From JBFWML01 sp050251635 (GTDB taxonomy: Bacteria > Campylobacterota > Campylobacteria > Campylobacterales > SZUA-545), in NCBI GenBank assembly GCA_050251635.1, contig JBFWML010000018.1, positions 1 to 40,672 on the forward strand: a DNA stretch of 40,672 nucleotides, given 5' to 3'. This document shows, one piece after another, positions 8,574-16,925 of this stretch (position 1 is its first letter; each line of letters begins with the position of its first letter). The notes under the pieces are model-generated. The model was not told the origin of the DNA. It saw only the letters and a program-made list of their open reading frames with translations, and ran no database searches. The translations under genes were made by a program, and so were the position numbers.

Positions 8574-9872
8574 ATGAAAAAAGCGCTTTTTGTCTGGTTC
8601 CTTTGCCCCGTTTTGCTCTGGCCGGTGAGCCAACCGCGGGTCTTTTCCCCCGTTCCCATCGCCACCAACACGGTGATCAATCTCGAAACCGCGCCCTGCG
8701 ATGAACGCTGCTTGGAGCGTCTGCTGCAAGAGGAGCGGCTCTTCTCCTTTCTGGCCCGCTATGAGAACGCCGGGCAAAACCGTCCGCTGCAGGAGGCCTA
8801 TCAACGCTATTCGGGCTTTTTCAATCTGGGCGTCCCCGCAAGCAGCGGCGTGCGCATGGCGGTATTGATCCCCTCCGATGTCATCGGCCGCTACTCCGTT
8901 ATGGTTGCCGGCAGCGTCAGCGCCTATCTGCTTTCCAAAAACGAGCCCTTCGAACTGCGGGTTTTCGACTCCATCGACGAGTCGCCGCAAAACCTGACCC
9001 GGGCCATCGCCGAGCTTGAAGCGGCGGGATTCAAACGGGTTTTGGCAGCCCTGACCGCCGAAGGGGCGGAGACGCTGGCCAGACTGCCCGTGAACGCCGA
9101 GGTGTTTATCCCCACCGTTAACCGCAGCGAACTCTCCGTTAACCCCGGCGCCAACCTCTTTTTCGGCGGAATCGATTATGCGCAGCAGCTTGGCGCATTA
9201 AGCCGCTACCAAGGCGGCGAGCGCACCATCGCCTTTGACGAGCCGATTCCCCTTAGCCAAAAGATCTCCGCCCAGGCCGATGCCACCTGTCCGGTTCCTC
9301 CCGTGCGCATCACCATCAACAATCCCAGAATCAACTTCTCCAACCTCTTTAAGACCGAAGGGGTCGAGCACAACACCACGCTGCTGCTGAACACCCAGCC
9401 CGTTAGAACCAGTTTGATTCTTTCTCAGGTGACCTTTAACGACATCAACATCTCTGCGGCCCTAAGCACCCAGATCAACTTTAACCCGCTCATCTTGACC
9501 TTGACGCAAAACGAAGATGTGGAGAAGTTTTATGTGGCCAGCGCCATCGGAGAGAGCAACAAGGAGCTGCGGGAGATGAACGCGCTGATGCAAAACGATC
9601 TGCGCTTTAACTGGATTCCCTATGCCACGACGGTTCTGGCCGATCTGATCAACCAGCGCCAACGGGGCGACTTTTCGACCCAGAGCAAACAGTTCAAACT
9701 GACGCTGATCGACAACCAGATTCAATATCCGGTCACGGTGTACCAAATCCGCGGCGGACGATTTATTCCGGCGCCGCCGCCTCAAATGCCTGCAGAACAA
9801 ATCTCCTCAGCGCATCATCCATCCGTTTTGGGCGTCCCTCCTCCACCAGCGCCAGCTCCACTTCTGCCCTAA
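8574..9872 (+). CDS. Conserved periplasmic protein, possibly with a periplasmic-binding-like fold
   Basis: A 432-residue protein with a cleavable-looking signal peptide (MKKALFVWFLCPVLLWPVS). The segment at about residues 93-190 (MAVLIPSDVIGRYSVMVAGSVSAYLL, then IAELEAAGFKRVLAALTAEGAETL) has the alternating beta/alpha pattern of type I periplasmic-binding proteins and LpoA-like activators. That resemblance is weak and is my inference. The rest is Asn/Thr-rich and beta-like. The C-terminal ~37 residues are very Pro-rich (HHPSVLGVPPPPAPAPLLP) and are encoded inside the convergent ybgC gene. This 110-bp overlap suggests the ancestral stop was lost. It starts 15 bases after the helicase stop. Function unknown. 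Confidence 0.7.
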   Translation: MKKALFVWFLCPVLLWPVSQPRVFSPVPIATNTVINLETAPCDERCLERLLQEERLFSFLARYENAGQNRPLQEAYQRYSGFFNLGVPASSGVRMAVLIPSDVIGRYSVMVAGSVSAYLLSKNEPFELRVFDSIDESPQNLTRAIAELEAAGFKRVLAALTAEGAETLARLPVNAEVFIPTVNRSELSVNPGANLFFGGIDYAQQLGALSRYQGGERTIAFDEPIPLSQKISAQADATCPVPPVRITINNPRINFSNLFKTEGVEHNTTLLLNTQPVRTSLILSQVTFNDINISAALSTQINFNPLILTLTQNEDVEKFYVASAIGESNKELREMNALMQNDLRFNWIPYATTVLADLINQRQRGDFSTQSKQFKLTLIDNQIQYPVTVYQIRGGRFIPAPPPQMPAEQISSAHHPSVLGVPPPPAPAPLLP

Positions 9873-10152
9873 AGAGCAGAAGCGCGTCGCGCCAGACCTC
9901 CTGAATCAGCCTAAAGGAGGCGGCGCGCATCTCGCCGCCGCGGGTCACCACGCGAATCTCATCACCGAGTTTGGCCGGGGCAAAATAGCGCGCATCCAGC
10001 GATCGCACCACAAAATGCGCCTTGCCGCGCACGGGGCTGCTGCCTGCGGCAAAGAAAACCTCGCTTCTGGCCCGTTCGATATATTTCAGATAGTTGGCGT
10101 GATAAACAACACCGCCCGCGTCGGTGTCTTCGTAATAGACCCGGTAGGTCAC
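9763..10152 (-). CDS. ybgC: YbgC/FadM-family acyl-CoA thioesterase (hotdog fold)
   Basis: A 129-residue hotdog thioesterase. The YbgC signature YYEDTDAGGVVYHANYLKYI is present, with the nucleophile-positioning Asp at about residue 11. The expected extended strand pairing follows in VVRSLDARYFAPAKLGDEIRV. Substrates in this family are short acyl-CoAs or acyl-ACP, and YbgC is usually linked to the tol-pal locus, which is not present here. The GTG start overlaps the ribBA stop (GTGA). The last 110 bases are antisense to the end of the periplasmic protein gene at 8574-9872. Its length and C-terminus look normal, so the extended partner is the odd one. Confidence 0.88.
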   Translation of the reverse strand: MTYRVYYEDTDAGGVVYHANYLKYIERARSEVFFAAGSSPVRGKAHFVVRSLDARYFAPAKLGDEIRVVTRGGEMRAASFRLIQEVWRDALLLFRAEVELALVEEGRPKRMDDALRRFVLQAFEAAAPE

Positions 10153-11186
10153 GCGAGCACAACCTCTTTTTCCAGCTCCAGTCCAAAGCCCGAAAGCGCC
10201 ACCGGCTCGCTCACATGTCGCGTGGCCAGCAGGGTCAGCCGCTTGATTCCCAGCTGAACCAGAATCTGCGCGCCGACGCCAAACTCCTTCATTGATCCTT
10301 CGCTTCCTTTGGCATCGTCCATAAAGAGCAAAACGCCGCCGTTTTGCTTGAGGTAGGCCACCGCCTGCATCAGCCCCTCGCGCTGTCGATCGTTCATGAG
10401 AAAATCGACGTCGCTGCCGATCGTGTGGAACTTCACCGCACTGGATTCGCCGACGGTTCCAAAGCAGAGCGCGCGGTGCTTGCGGCCCCGGTGGTCGCGC
10501 CAGCCGCTCACCTCGACATCGGCCTCCATAAAGCGGGTCACTTCGGTTTCCACCTTCGTTACCAGCGATTCGCGCTTCATGCGGTACTCAATCAGATCGG
10601 CAATATAAACGATGGGCAGATCGAACTTGGCGGCAAAAATATCGAGATCGTCGCGGCGGGCCATTTCGCCGTCGTCCTTCATGATCTCGCAAATCACCCC
10701 CGCCGGTGCCAACCCCGCCAAACGGCACAGATCGGTCGCCCCTTCGGTGTGGCCCGTGCGTACCAGCACGCCGCCGTCCTTGGCAATGAGCGGGAAAATA
10801 TGACCCGGCCGCACCAGATCGGAAGGCTGGCTGAGCGGGTCGGCCAGCAGCCGGATGGTGGTGTCGCGCTCTGGGGCGGAGATACCGGTGGTGGCGCTGG
10901 CGGCATCGACGCTGATGGTAAAGGCGGTCTCGTGGCTGGAGGTGTTGCGATCGACCATCGGATTCAGCGCCAGTCTGGCGGCGCACTCCCGATCGACGGT
11001 TACACACACCAGACCCCGCGCCTCTTTGACCATAAAATTAACCAGCTCCGGCGTTGAAAGCGCGGCGGCATACACCAAATCGCCTTCGTTTTCCCGATCC
11101 TCATCGTCGATCATAATGATCATTTTGCCCTGCCGGATCGTCTCGATCGCTTTTAAAACCCGTTCAATCGCTTCGTTGCTGCCCAT
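10149..11186 (-). CDS. ribBA: 3,4-dihydroxy-2-butanone-4-phosphate synthase with degenerate GTP cyclohydrolase II-like domain
   Basis: A 345-residue two-domain protein of riboflavin synthesis. The N-terminal ~200 residues are a normal RibB: the acidic metal loop IDDEDRENEGDLV (about 26-38), TSSHETAFTISVD, RPGHIFPL and TGHTEGATDL. These residues make DHBP from ribulose 5-phosphate. The C-terminal half has the length of a RibA domain, but I see no zinc-binding GDxxxSxxCxC motif. The equivalent stretch reads VKFHTIGSDVDFLMNDRQ and has no cysteine cluster. So only the RibB activity is supported, and a separate RibA would be needed. Helicobacter pylori has a comparable RibBA with a non-canonical second domain. 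It starts 12 bases after the CDF gene. Confidence 0.9.
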   Translation of the reverse strand: MGSNEAIERVLKAIETIRQGKMIIMIDDEDRENEGDLVYAAALSTPELVNFMVKEARGLVCVTVDRECAARLALNPMVDRNTSSHETAFTISVDAASATTGISAPERDTTIRLLADPLSQPSDLVRPGHIFPLIAKDGGVLVRTGHTEGATDLCRLAGLAPAGVICEIMKDDGEMARRDDLDIFAAKFDLPIVYIADLIEYRMKRESLVTKVETEVTRFMEADVEVSGWRDHRGRKHRALCFGTVGESSAVKFHTIGSDVDFLMNDRQREGLMQAVAYLKQNGGVLLFMDDAKGSEGSMKEFGVGAQILVQLGIKRLTLLATRHVSEPVALSGFGLELEKEVVLA

Positions 11187-11198
11187 GGATTCTTCTTT

Positions 11199-12086
11199 CT
11201 AAAATTCTTCTTTTTGACTGTCGTCTTTGGGGTCCAGATGCACCGTAATAAGCCAGCGCGCCCCCTCATCCAGCGCACGGATTTTAGCCTCCACCCAGTC
11301 CGAAACCGCGTGGGCATCCTTGAGCAAAATGGCTTCGTTGAAAACCAGATGCACATCCACCAAGTACATATTGGCGCTGCGGCGGGTTCTTAAATAGTGA
11401 TAGCTCTGCACCTTGGGGGCCGATTCGATCACCCGCTTAATCCGCTCGATCAGCTCCGCCTCCAGGGCGCGATCGAGCAGCATCATCACCCCTTCTTGGG
11501 CGATTTTATAGGCGCTGACGATAATAAAGGCCGCGATCGCGATCGACACCACGCCGTCAATCCAGTGCCAGTCGGTCAATAAGATGGCCCCCAAGGAGGC
11601 GATAATCCCCACGTTCACATACAGATCAGAGCGGTAATGAAGCGTATCGGCCCGTACCACCAGAGAATTGGTTTTGCGCCCCACATGGGCTAGAAACAGC
11701 ACCAGCGCCGCCGTCACCAGCGTTGAGGCAATCATCACCCAAAGCGCCACATCCAGATCGCCGATGCGGCGCGATTGCAACAGATTGACGCCGCTTTGAT
11801 AAACGATAAAAAGGCCCGAAAGACCGATCAGCGCGCCCTCAAAGAGCGAGGCCAGCCCTTCGATTTTTCCGCGCCCGTAGTTAAAGGTCTCGTCCGCCTC
11901 TTTTTCGGAGTTTTTGACCGCATAGAGGTTAAACAGGCTCATCAGCATATCCAGCAGCGAGTCGATCGCCGAGGCCAGCACCGCCATACTACCCGTCCCC
12001 ATACCCACGGCAAACTTGGCCACCGCCATCATAAAAGCGGTCACACTGGCGACAAAGGTCGCCTTATGGGGCAGACTCATCGCCAT
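11199..12086 (-). CDS. Cation diffusion facilitator (CDF/FieF-like) metal efflux transporter
   Basis: A 295-residue CDF protein: six predicted membrane helices followed by a cytoplasmic domain of about 90 residues. Metal-site motifs are ASAIDSLLD in TM2 and RADTLHYRSDLYVN in TM5 (the HxxxD type shared with zinc/iron/cadmium transporters), plus YGRGKIEGLASL between helices. It should export divalent metal by proton exchange. Specificity (Fe or Zn) cannot be read safely. Two in-frame ATGs exist: 12086 (MAMSLPHK), with AAGG eight bases upstream, and 12080, which overlaps the aroE stop as ATGA. I prefer 12086 on ribosome-binding grounds. It may be co-transcribed with fur further upstream. Confidence 0.92.
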   Translation of the reverse strand: MAMSLPHKATFVASVTAFMMAVAKFAVGMGTGSMAVLASAIDSLLDMLMSLFNLYAVKNSEKEADETFNYGRGKIEGLASLFEGALIGLSGLFIVYQSGVNLLQSRRIGDLDVALWVMIASTLVTAALVLFLAHVGRKTNSLVVRADTLHYRSDLYVNVGIIASLGAILLTDWHWIDGVVSIAIAAFIIVSAYKIAQEGVMMLLDRALEAELIERIKRVIESAPKVQSYHYLRTRRSANMYLVDVHLVFNEAILLKDAHAVSDWVEAKIRALDEGARWLITVHLDPKDDSQKEEF

Positions 12087-12889
12087 GTCATCTGCCTTGG
12101 CAAAGTGAGCGCCGCGCGCATGACGCGATCGACTTTGGCGCGATCGCAGCCGGGGAAAAAGTGCTCAAAGGCCAGCACCGCTTGTGCGCTCAGCATCGCG
12201 CCGCCGTCCTGAGTTGGAACTCCGCAGCGTTGCGCCAACGCCAAAAAGGGGGTTTGCTTGCCGTAAATCGCATCCACCGCAAGCCGCGCGGCGCGAAGAT
12301 ACGCCTCCAGCGGCGCGGCCGGCAGGGGAAGCTGATCGTCTTTGAGTCCCGCCGAAGTGGTGTTTATGATCAGATCAAAAGGACCCTCGGGCAGTCTCTC
12401 CCAAGTGGCCGTTTTCATCTGAGCCTTTCTGAAAAAATCCAGCCGCTCCTCGCTGCGGTTGACCACGGTAAAATGCCAGCCCCGATCGGCAAAGGCGACC
12501 GCAATCGCCCGCGCCGTGCCGCCCGCGCCGAGAATCAGCGCGTTTTTCGGCGCGCCCAGCGGCGCGATCGCCTCCATAAAACCCGGCGCATCGGTGTTGT
12601 AGCCGATAATACGGTCTTCCTCCCGGACCCAGGTATTCACCGCGCCGATACGCCCGGCCAAACCCCGCACTTCGTCGCACTGCTTGAAGGCCTCTTCCTT
12701 GTGGGGCACGGTGATGTTGGCGCCAAAAAGGCCGTGACGCTCAAACGCGCTGCGCAGATCGGCGCCGTTTTCCACCAAGAGCCGCGTATAAACGGCGGGC
12801 TGCAACCCAAGTTCGGCAATGGCGGCGTTATGAATCAAAGGGGAAAGGGAGTGGGAAACGGGGTTTCCCAGAATACCGAGCAGCTTCAC
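12077..12889 (-). CDS. aroE: Shikimate dehydrogenase AroE
   Basis: A 270-residue NADP-dependent enzyme reducing 3-dehydroshikimate to shikimate. The N-terminal substrate domain has GNPVSHSLSPLIHN and NITVPHKE with catalytic Lys64. Asp100 in GYNTDAPGF completes the catalytic pair. The Rossmann motif LGAGGTARAIA is at about 120-130 and NRSEERLDFF follows the NADP loop. The GTG start overlaps the trpE stop (GTGA). The aromatic pathway genes trpE and aroE are adjacent here, and I recall aroE next to the SPOR gene in Campylobacter. Confidence 0.96.
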   Translation of the reverse strand: MKLLGILGNPVSHSLSPLIHNAAIAELGLQPAVYTRLLVENGADLRSAFERHGLFGANITVPHKEEAFKQCDEVRGLAGRIGAVNTWVREEDRIIGYNTDAPGFMEAIAPLGAPKNALILGAGGTARAIAVAFADRGWHFTVVNRSEERLDFFRKAQMKTATWERLPEGPFDLIINTTSAGLKDDQLPLPAAPLEAYLRAARLAVDAIYGKQTPFLALAQRCGVPTQDGGAMLSAQAVLAFEHFFPGCDRAKVDRVMRAALTLPRQMTWR

Positions 12890-14298
12890 AGGGCCAGCAG
12901 CTCTTCGTAGCTCTTCATCACGGCGGCCATTTTGTTGGTCACCTCCAGGTGCTCCAACTCCGGCTGACTGTCGGCCACGATGCCCGCCCCCGCATGAAAG
13001 ATCGCCCGCCCGGGTTCAATCTGGGCGCTGCGGATCGTAATCGCGCTATCCATATCTCCGCTAAAGCCGAAGTGGACGATCGCGCCGCTGTAAAAGCCCC
13101 GTTTGGCCCCTTCGAAACGGGCGATCAGCTCCATTGCCTTGATCTTGGGCGCGCCGGTCATCGTTCCGGCGGTGAAGGTGGCCATAAAAAGATCGAACAT
13201 ATCTTTGCCCGGCGCGATCTCCGCCACCACGTCGCTGACGATGTGCATCACATGGCTAAAGCGCTCGACGTGCATCAACGCTTTGACCTTAACCGTACCC
13301 GCTTTAGCCACGCGGCCCACGTCGTTGCGGCCCAAATCAACGAGCATAATGTGTTCGGCCCGCTCTTTTTCGTCCGAAAGCATCTCATGCTCAAGTTCAC
13401 GGTCACGGGCAAGCGTGCTGCCGCGCTTGCGGGTTCCGGCGATGGGCCGCAGCAAAATCTGTCCGCTCTCAAGGCGCACCATCACCTCCGGCGAACTGCC
13501 TGCAATGGCAAAGGTTTCGTAGGGCAGATAGAACTGATAGGGCGACGGGTTTTTGCTGCGCAGGACGCGGTAAAAGCTAAAGGGGTCGATCCGGGCGGGC
13601 TGTACATAGCGGTTGGCCAATAAAATCTGGAAGATTTCACCGTTTTTGATCTCTTTTTTGGCCGCGTCTATGCGTTCAAAGAACTCGGCTTTGGTGAAAT
13701 CAAAGCGGCCTTCGCCCAGTTTTTCGGCCCTAACCAGCGGCAACTGGGCAATGGGTTCGCTTGCCGCCTTCAAGGCGGCCGCCAAGGCCCCTTCGCTGTC
13801 GGGCAGGGTGCTGAGCGCGGTGAGCATACGGCTTTTATGGGCGTAGGCAAAGACATATTTGGGCCGGATCAGATCCAGATCGGGGGTTTTCGTGACATCG
13901 GCCAACGGATCCATCACCCGTTTGAGTACGGGTTCGAACACCTTAACCATGTCGTAGCCGATAAAGCCGACAAAACCGTCCACAAACCCCACGCCCATCT
14001 CCTGGGCGGCCCGGCGGTAGGCGGCCTGATCTTCGCGGGAAAACCGCTTCTTTAGAAAATTCAGGGGGTTTTCATCCACCTCCTGCGTTTGGCCCGCTTC
14101 GTCGCGGTAGAAGCTCTTGCCCCCTTGGTGCCAGAGCCGTTCGCGCTCTCCGACGAGGACAAAGCTGAAGTTTCCGTTTTCGTTATTGATGCCGCTTTCA
14201 AAGAGGAAAACCCGCTCCTTCTCAAAGAAGCGGGTCAGTTTTTCCGTCAGGGCGATCGGGGTCAGGGTGTCGTAAAGACACCGCTTGAATTGGAGCAA
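12886..14298 (-). CDS. trpE: Anthranilate synthase component I TrpE
   Basis: A 470-residue chorismate-utilising enzyme. RPIAGTRKRG near residue 286 has the Ala that distinguishes anthranilate synthase from PabB, which normally has PIKGT. The catalytic region FMATFTAGTMTGAPKIKAMELI and GGI-like C-terminus IFHAGAGIVADSQPELEHLEV are complete. FLFESGINN near residue 31 corresponds to the LLES tryptophan-binding motif, so feedback inhibition is likely. The TTG start at 14298 has AGGA six bases upstream, inside the end of the SPOR gene. The glutamine amidotransferase partner (trpG) and the other trp genes are not in the window. Confidence 0.88.
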   Translation of the reverse strand: MLQFKRCLYDTLTPIALTEKLTRFFEKERVFLFESGINNENGNFSFVLVGERERLWHQGGKSFYRDEAGQTQEVDENPLNFLKKRFSREDQAAYRRAAQEMGVGFVDGFVGFIGYDMVKVFEPVLKRVMDPLADVTKTPDLDLIRPKYVFAYAHKSRMLTALSTLPDSEGALAAALKAASEPIAQLPLVRAEKLGEGRFDFTKAEFFERIDAAKKEIKNGEIFQILLANRYVQPARIDPFSFYRVLRSKNPSPYQFYLPYETFAIAGSSPEVMVRLESGQILLRPIAGTRKRGSTLARDRELEHEMLSDEKERAEHIMLVDLGRNDVGRVAKAGTVKVKALMHVERFSHVMHIVSDVVAEIAPGKDMFDLFMATFTAGTMTGAPKIKAMELIARFEGAKRGFYSGAIVHFGFSGDMDSAITIRSAQIEPGRAIFHAGAGIVADSQPELEHLEVTNKMAAVMKSYEELLAL

Positions 14299-14300
14299 GT

Positions 14301-15092
14301 TCAGTCCTGAATCACAAAGGCTTCGGGGTTGAAATCCCGGCGGAGGGTGGGCAGCACGGCCGCGGCCTCTTCTTTGGTCATATAGGGGCCCACATAGACG
14401 CGCTTGATCGACTTGCCGTCCACGGTGCGATCGCGGACAACCACATTAAAACCTTTGTTTTTCAGCAGCTTGAGGTAGTCGGCTCTGGGCTCTTTGCTCA
14501 AGGACTCCACCTGCACAAAGAAGGTTCCGGCGGCGGGCTTGGGCTGAATCTTGGTAACCGGCTTGGTTTCCGCTTTGGGCGCCGTGGGCTTTGCGGGCTC
14601 CGTCTTGGCCGGTTCAACTTTGGTGACGGGCTTGGGTGCCTCTTGAGTCTTCTCTGCCTTGGCGGGCTCTGCGGGCTTGGGCGTTTCGGCCATCACCTTC
14701 TCTTCGATCGGGGGCACGGGAATGGGAGGCAACTGCTTGTCCGCTTCGGTTGCGGGCGCGGCGGCCATCTCTTTTTCCCGGGCTTCGCGGTGACGCTGAA
14801 TCATCTCGTCAAGCGTGCGCTTGGCCTCGTCCGCCTTGGGCGTTTCGGGCTGCGTGGTTTCGAACATGCTCTTGGGCGATTCGACCGGCGCGGGCGCTTC
14901 CACGGGTTTAACCTCGCGCTCCACATCGGTGGTGCCCGCCTCGATAATTCTAAAGGCCAGAATGCCGATGATCACAATCAGCAGCAAAGCCGCCGTCATT
15001 AACAGTACGTTTTTCAATTTGCCTCCCCCGCCGTTGTCCCGTTTAATCAGGATGTCGTTGAGCTCGTTTTGCTCCCGTTTTAACTCTTCCAC
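14301..15092 (-). CDS. SPOR-domain membrane protein (septal peptidoglycan binding)
   Basis: A 263-residue bitopic protein: a short cytoplasmic N-terminus, one membrane helix (NVLLMTAALLLIVIIGILAF), a long periplasmic linker rich in Pro, Ala, Lys and Glu (about residues 55-180), and a C-terminal SPOR domain starting FFVQVESLSKEPRADYLKLL and containing VYVGPYMTKEEAAAVL. SPOR domains bind denuded glycans at division septa. The frame is open 75 codons further upstream into the neighbouring gene. I chose the GTG at 15092 because AAGGGAG lies 5 bases upstream and the protein then begins VEELKREQNEL. It lies 28 bases after the DUF1882 gene. Confidence 0.85.
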   Translation of the reverse strand: MEELKREQNELNDILIKRDNGGGGKLKNVLLMTAALLLIVIIGILAFRIIEAGTTDVEREVKPVEAPAPVESPKSMFETTQPETPKADEAKRTLDEMIQRHREAREKEMAAAPATEADKQLPPIPVPPIEEKVMAETPKPAEPAKAEKTQEAPKPVTKVEPAKTEPAKPTAPKAETKPVTKIQPKPAAGTFFVQVESLSKEPRADYLKLLKNKGFNVVVRDRTVDGKSIKRVYVGPYMTKEEAAAVLPTLRRDFNPEAFVIQD

Positions 15093-15120
15093 CGTTTCTC
15101 CCTTGTTGAAGTTCGTTGAC

Positions 15121-15666
15121 TCACATATGCTTTGACCAACCCGTACCCCGCTCCTTGGCATAGACCCCGTAGGGTAGCACCAGAATGTTGAATTCCGGGG
15201 GCAGATCGGCATTGGGGAACATGCGCCACTGGGTCGGCATCTTCTGCGCCAGCTTGGCCGAAAGCATCTTGGCGATCTGCTGCCCCTCAGATAGCGTCGT
15301 ATGACCCTTGTGCACATACAGATGCAGATGGCCCGGCGTGGCCGTTTCGTAGGCGGTGAAGTTCAAAAACCCCTCCTCGCGCAGCATCAGTTGCGCCCGG
15401 TGGTAAAACCGCTGCGGATCGGTGCCGTTATAGTCAAAGACAATGTTTTCGACCTTGTCGCCCGGACGGATCAGGTCGTGGGCGATGACGATCTTCTTTT
15501 GCAGATGATCGTTAATGGCGGTGGTCGAAAGCATCTGGTTAACGCGCTCGAACTTATTAAAAAAGGTGCGGCCCCGAAAAAGGATCTTGTCGCTGAGCCC
15601 CTCTTTTTTGACATAGTAGTGAGAGGTGATCATTTTAATCAGCTTCAGATCCATCGGGTTTAACAC
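15121..15666 (-). CDS. DUF1882 family protein (Campylobacterota-specific)
   Basis: A 181-residue cytoplasmic protein without signal peptide or membrane helix. I recognise it as the conserved DUF1882 protein found next to glyA in Campylobacter and Helicobacter (HP0184 type). Characteristic stretches are LIKMITSHYYVKKEGLSDKI and HLHLYVHKGHTTLSEGQQIAKML. The His-rich HLHLYVHKGH could bind metal, but that is speculation. The GTG start at 15666 has AAGGA seven bases upstream, and an ATG four codons later is an alternative. Function unknown. Its fixed place after lysS-glyA supports a conserved housekeeping role. Confidence 0.85.
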   Translation of the reverse strand: MLNPMDLKLIKMITSHYYVKKEGLSDKILFRGRTFFNKFERVNQMLSTTAINDHLQKKIVIAHDLIRPGDKVENIVFDYNGTDPQRFYHRAQLMLREEGFLNFTAYETATPGHLHLYVHKGHTTLSEGQQIAKMLSAKLAQKMPTQWRMFPNADLPPEFNILVLPYGVYAKERGTGWSKHM

Positions 15667-15677
15667 AGTGCTATCCT

Positions 15678-16925
15678 TTAAAATGTGGCGCGATCGTAAA
15701 CGGGAAACTGGGCGGCCAGCGCCTTGAGTTCTTTAGCGACCTCTTCTTGGCGTTTTATGTTGGCGATATCGTCCAAAACGTCGGCGATTTTATGGCCGAT
15801 GGTCGTAAACTCGGCCTCTTTCATGCCGCGGCTGGTCAGGGCCGCCGAACCGAGGCGGATGCCGCTGGTGACGAAGGGGCTGCGTTTTTCGCCCGGCACG
15901 GTGTTCTTGTTGGCGGTAATACCGGCACGGCCCAGCGCTTCGTCGGCATCTTTGCCCGAGAAATCACGATCCAGAAAGCTCATCAAAATCAAGTGGTTAT
16001 CCGTCCCGCCGCTCACAACCGGAAAGCCGCGCTGTTGAACCACGTCGCAGAGGGTTTTGATGTTGGCCTTAACCTGCTTGGCGTAGGTTTTCCACTCGGG
16101 GCGCAGGTTGTAGCCAAAGCCCACCGCCTTGCCGGCGATGACGTGCATCAGCGGGCCGCCCTGGGTGCCGGGGAATACCGCTTTGTCGATCTTTTTGGCG
16201 ATCTCTTCGTCGTTGGTCATGATCATGCCGCCGCGGGGACCGCGCAGGGTTTTATGCGTCGTGGTGGAGACGACGTGGGCGTGGGGAAAGGGGTTGGGGT
16301 ATTCGCCCGCCACCACCAGACCCGCCACATGGGCGATATCGGCAAACAGCAGCGCGCCGACCTCATCGGCGATCTCGCGGAAGCGTTTAAAATCCAGTTC
16401 GCGGGAGTAGGCGCTGAACCCCGCGATCAAAATCTGGGGCTTCACAACCCGTGCGCGGTGGGCCAGCTCGTCATAGTCGATCAGGCCGTCGGCATTGACG
16501 CCGTAGGTGAAGCTCTGATAGTTCTGGCCGGTGAAGCTCACTTTCGCGCCGTGGGTCAGGTGGCCGCCGTGGCTGAGGTCCATGCCCAGAATTTTGTCGT
16601 AGGGCTTGATCAGTGCCGCGTAAACGGAGGCGTTGGCGGAGCTGCCCGAATGGGGCTGGACATTGACGTAATTGCAGCCGAAAAGTTTTTTGGCGCGATC
16701 GATCGCCAGTTGTTCGACCTGATCGACAAACTCGCAGCCGCCGTAGTAACGTTTAAAGGGATACCCTTCGGCGTATTTGTTGGTCAGCACCGATCCCATT
16801 GCCTCCATCACGGCGGGGAAGGTGAAGTTCTCCGAGGCGATCATCTCAAGGTGATCGCTTTGGCGGCCAAACTCCTTTTGGACCAGATCAAAAATCTCTT
16901 TATCTTGCTCTTGTAAAAAACTCAT
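15678..16925 (-). CDS. glyA: Serine hydroxymethyltransferase GlyA
   Basis: A 415-residue PLP enzyme interconverting serine and glycine with tetrahydrofolate, the main source of one-carbon units. The PLP lysine is Lys225 in STTTHKTLRGPRGG. Other motifs are ASENFT near the N-terminus, NVQPHSGSSAN (about 88-98), LSHGGHLTHG and FADIAHVAGLV. Length and motifs match E. coli GlyA. The ATG at 16925 overlaps the lysS stop (ATGA). The lysS-glyA pair is a conserved Campylobacterota gene order. Confidence 0.98.
   Translation of the reverse strand: MSFLQEQDKEIFDLVQKEFGRQSDHLEMIASENFTFPAVMEAMGSVLTNKYAEGYPFKRYYGGCEFVDQVEQLAIDRAKKLFGCNYVNVQPHSGSSANASVYAALIKPYDKILGMDLSHGGHLTHGAKVSFTGQNYQSFTYGVNADGLIDYDELAHRARVVKPQILIAGFSAYSRELDFKRFREIADEVGALLFADIAHVAGLVVAGEYPNPFPHAHVVSTTTHKTLRGPRGGMIMTNDEEIAKKIDKAVFPGTQGGPLMHVIAGKAVGFGYNLRPEWKTYAKQVKANIKTLCDVVQQRGFPVVSGGTDNHLILMSFLDRDFSGKDADEALGRAGITANKNTVPGEKRSPFVTSGIRLGSAALTSRGMKEAEFTTIGHKIADVLDDIANIKRQEEVAKELKALAAQFPVYDRATF

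Noticed and set aside
15093..15317. 75-codon N-terminal extension of the SPOR protein
   Set aside because: Arg/Cys-rich out-of-frame reading of the DUF1882 gene; a GTG with a good ribosome-binding site follows.
15747..16916. 389-codon open frame antisense to glyA
   Set aside because: Mirror frame of a highly conserved gene; composition is low-complexity His/Gly/Ala.
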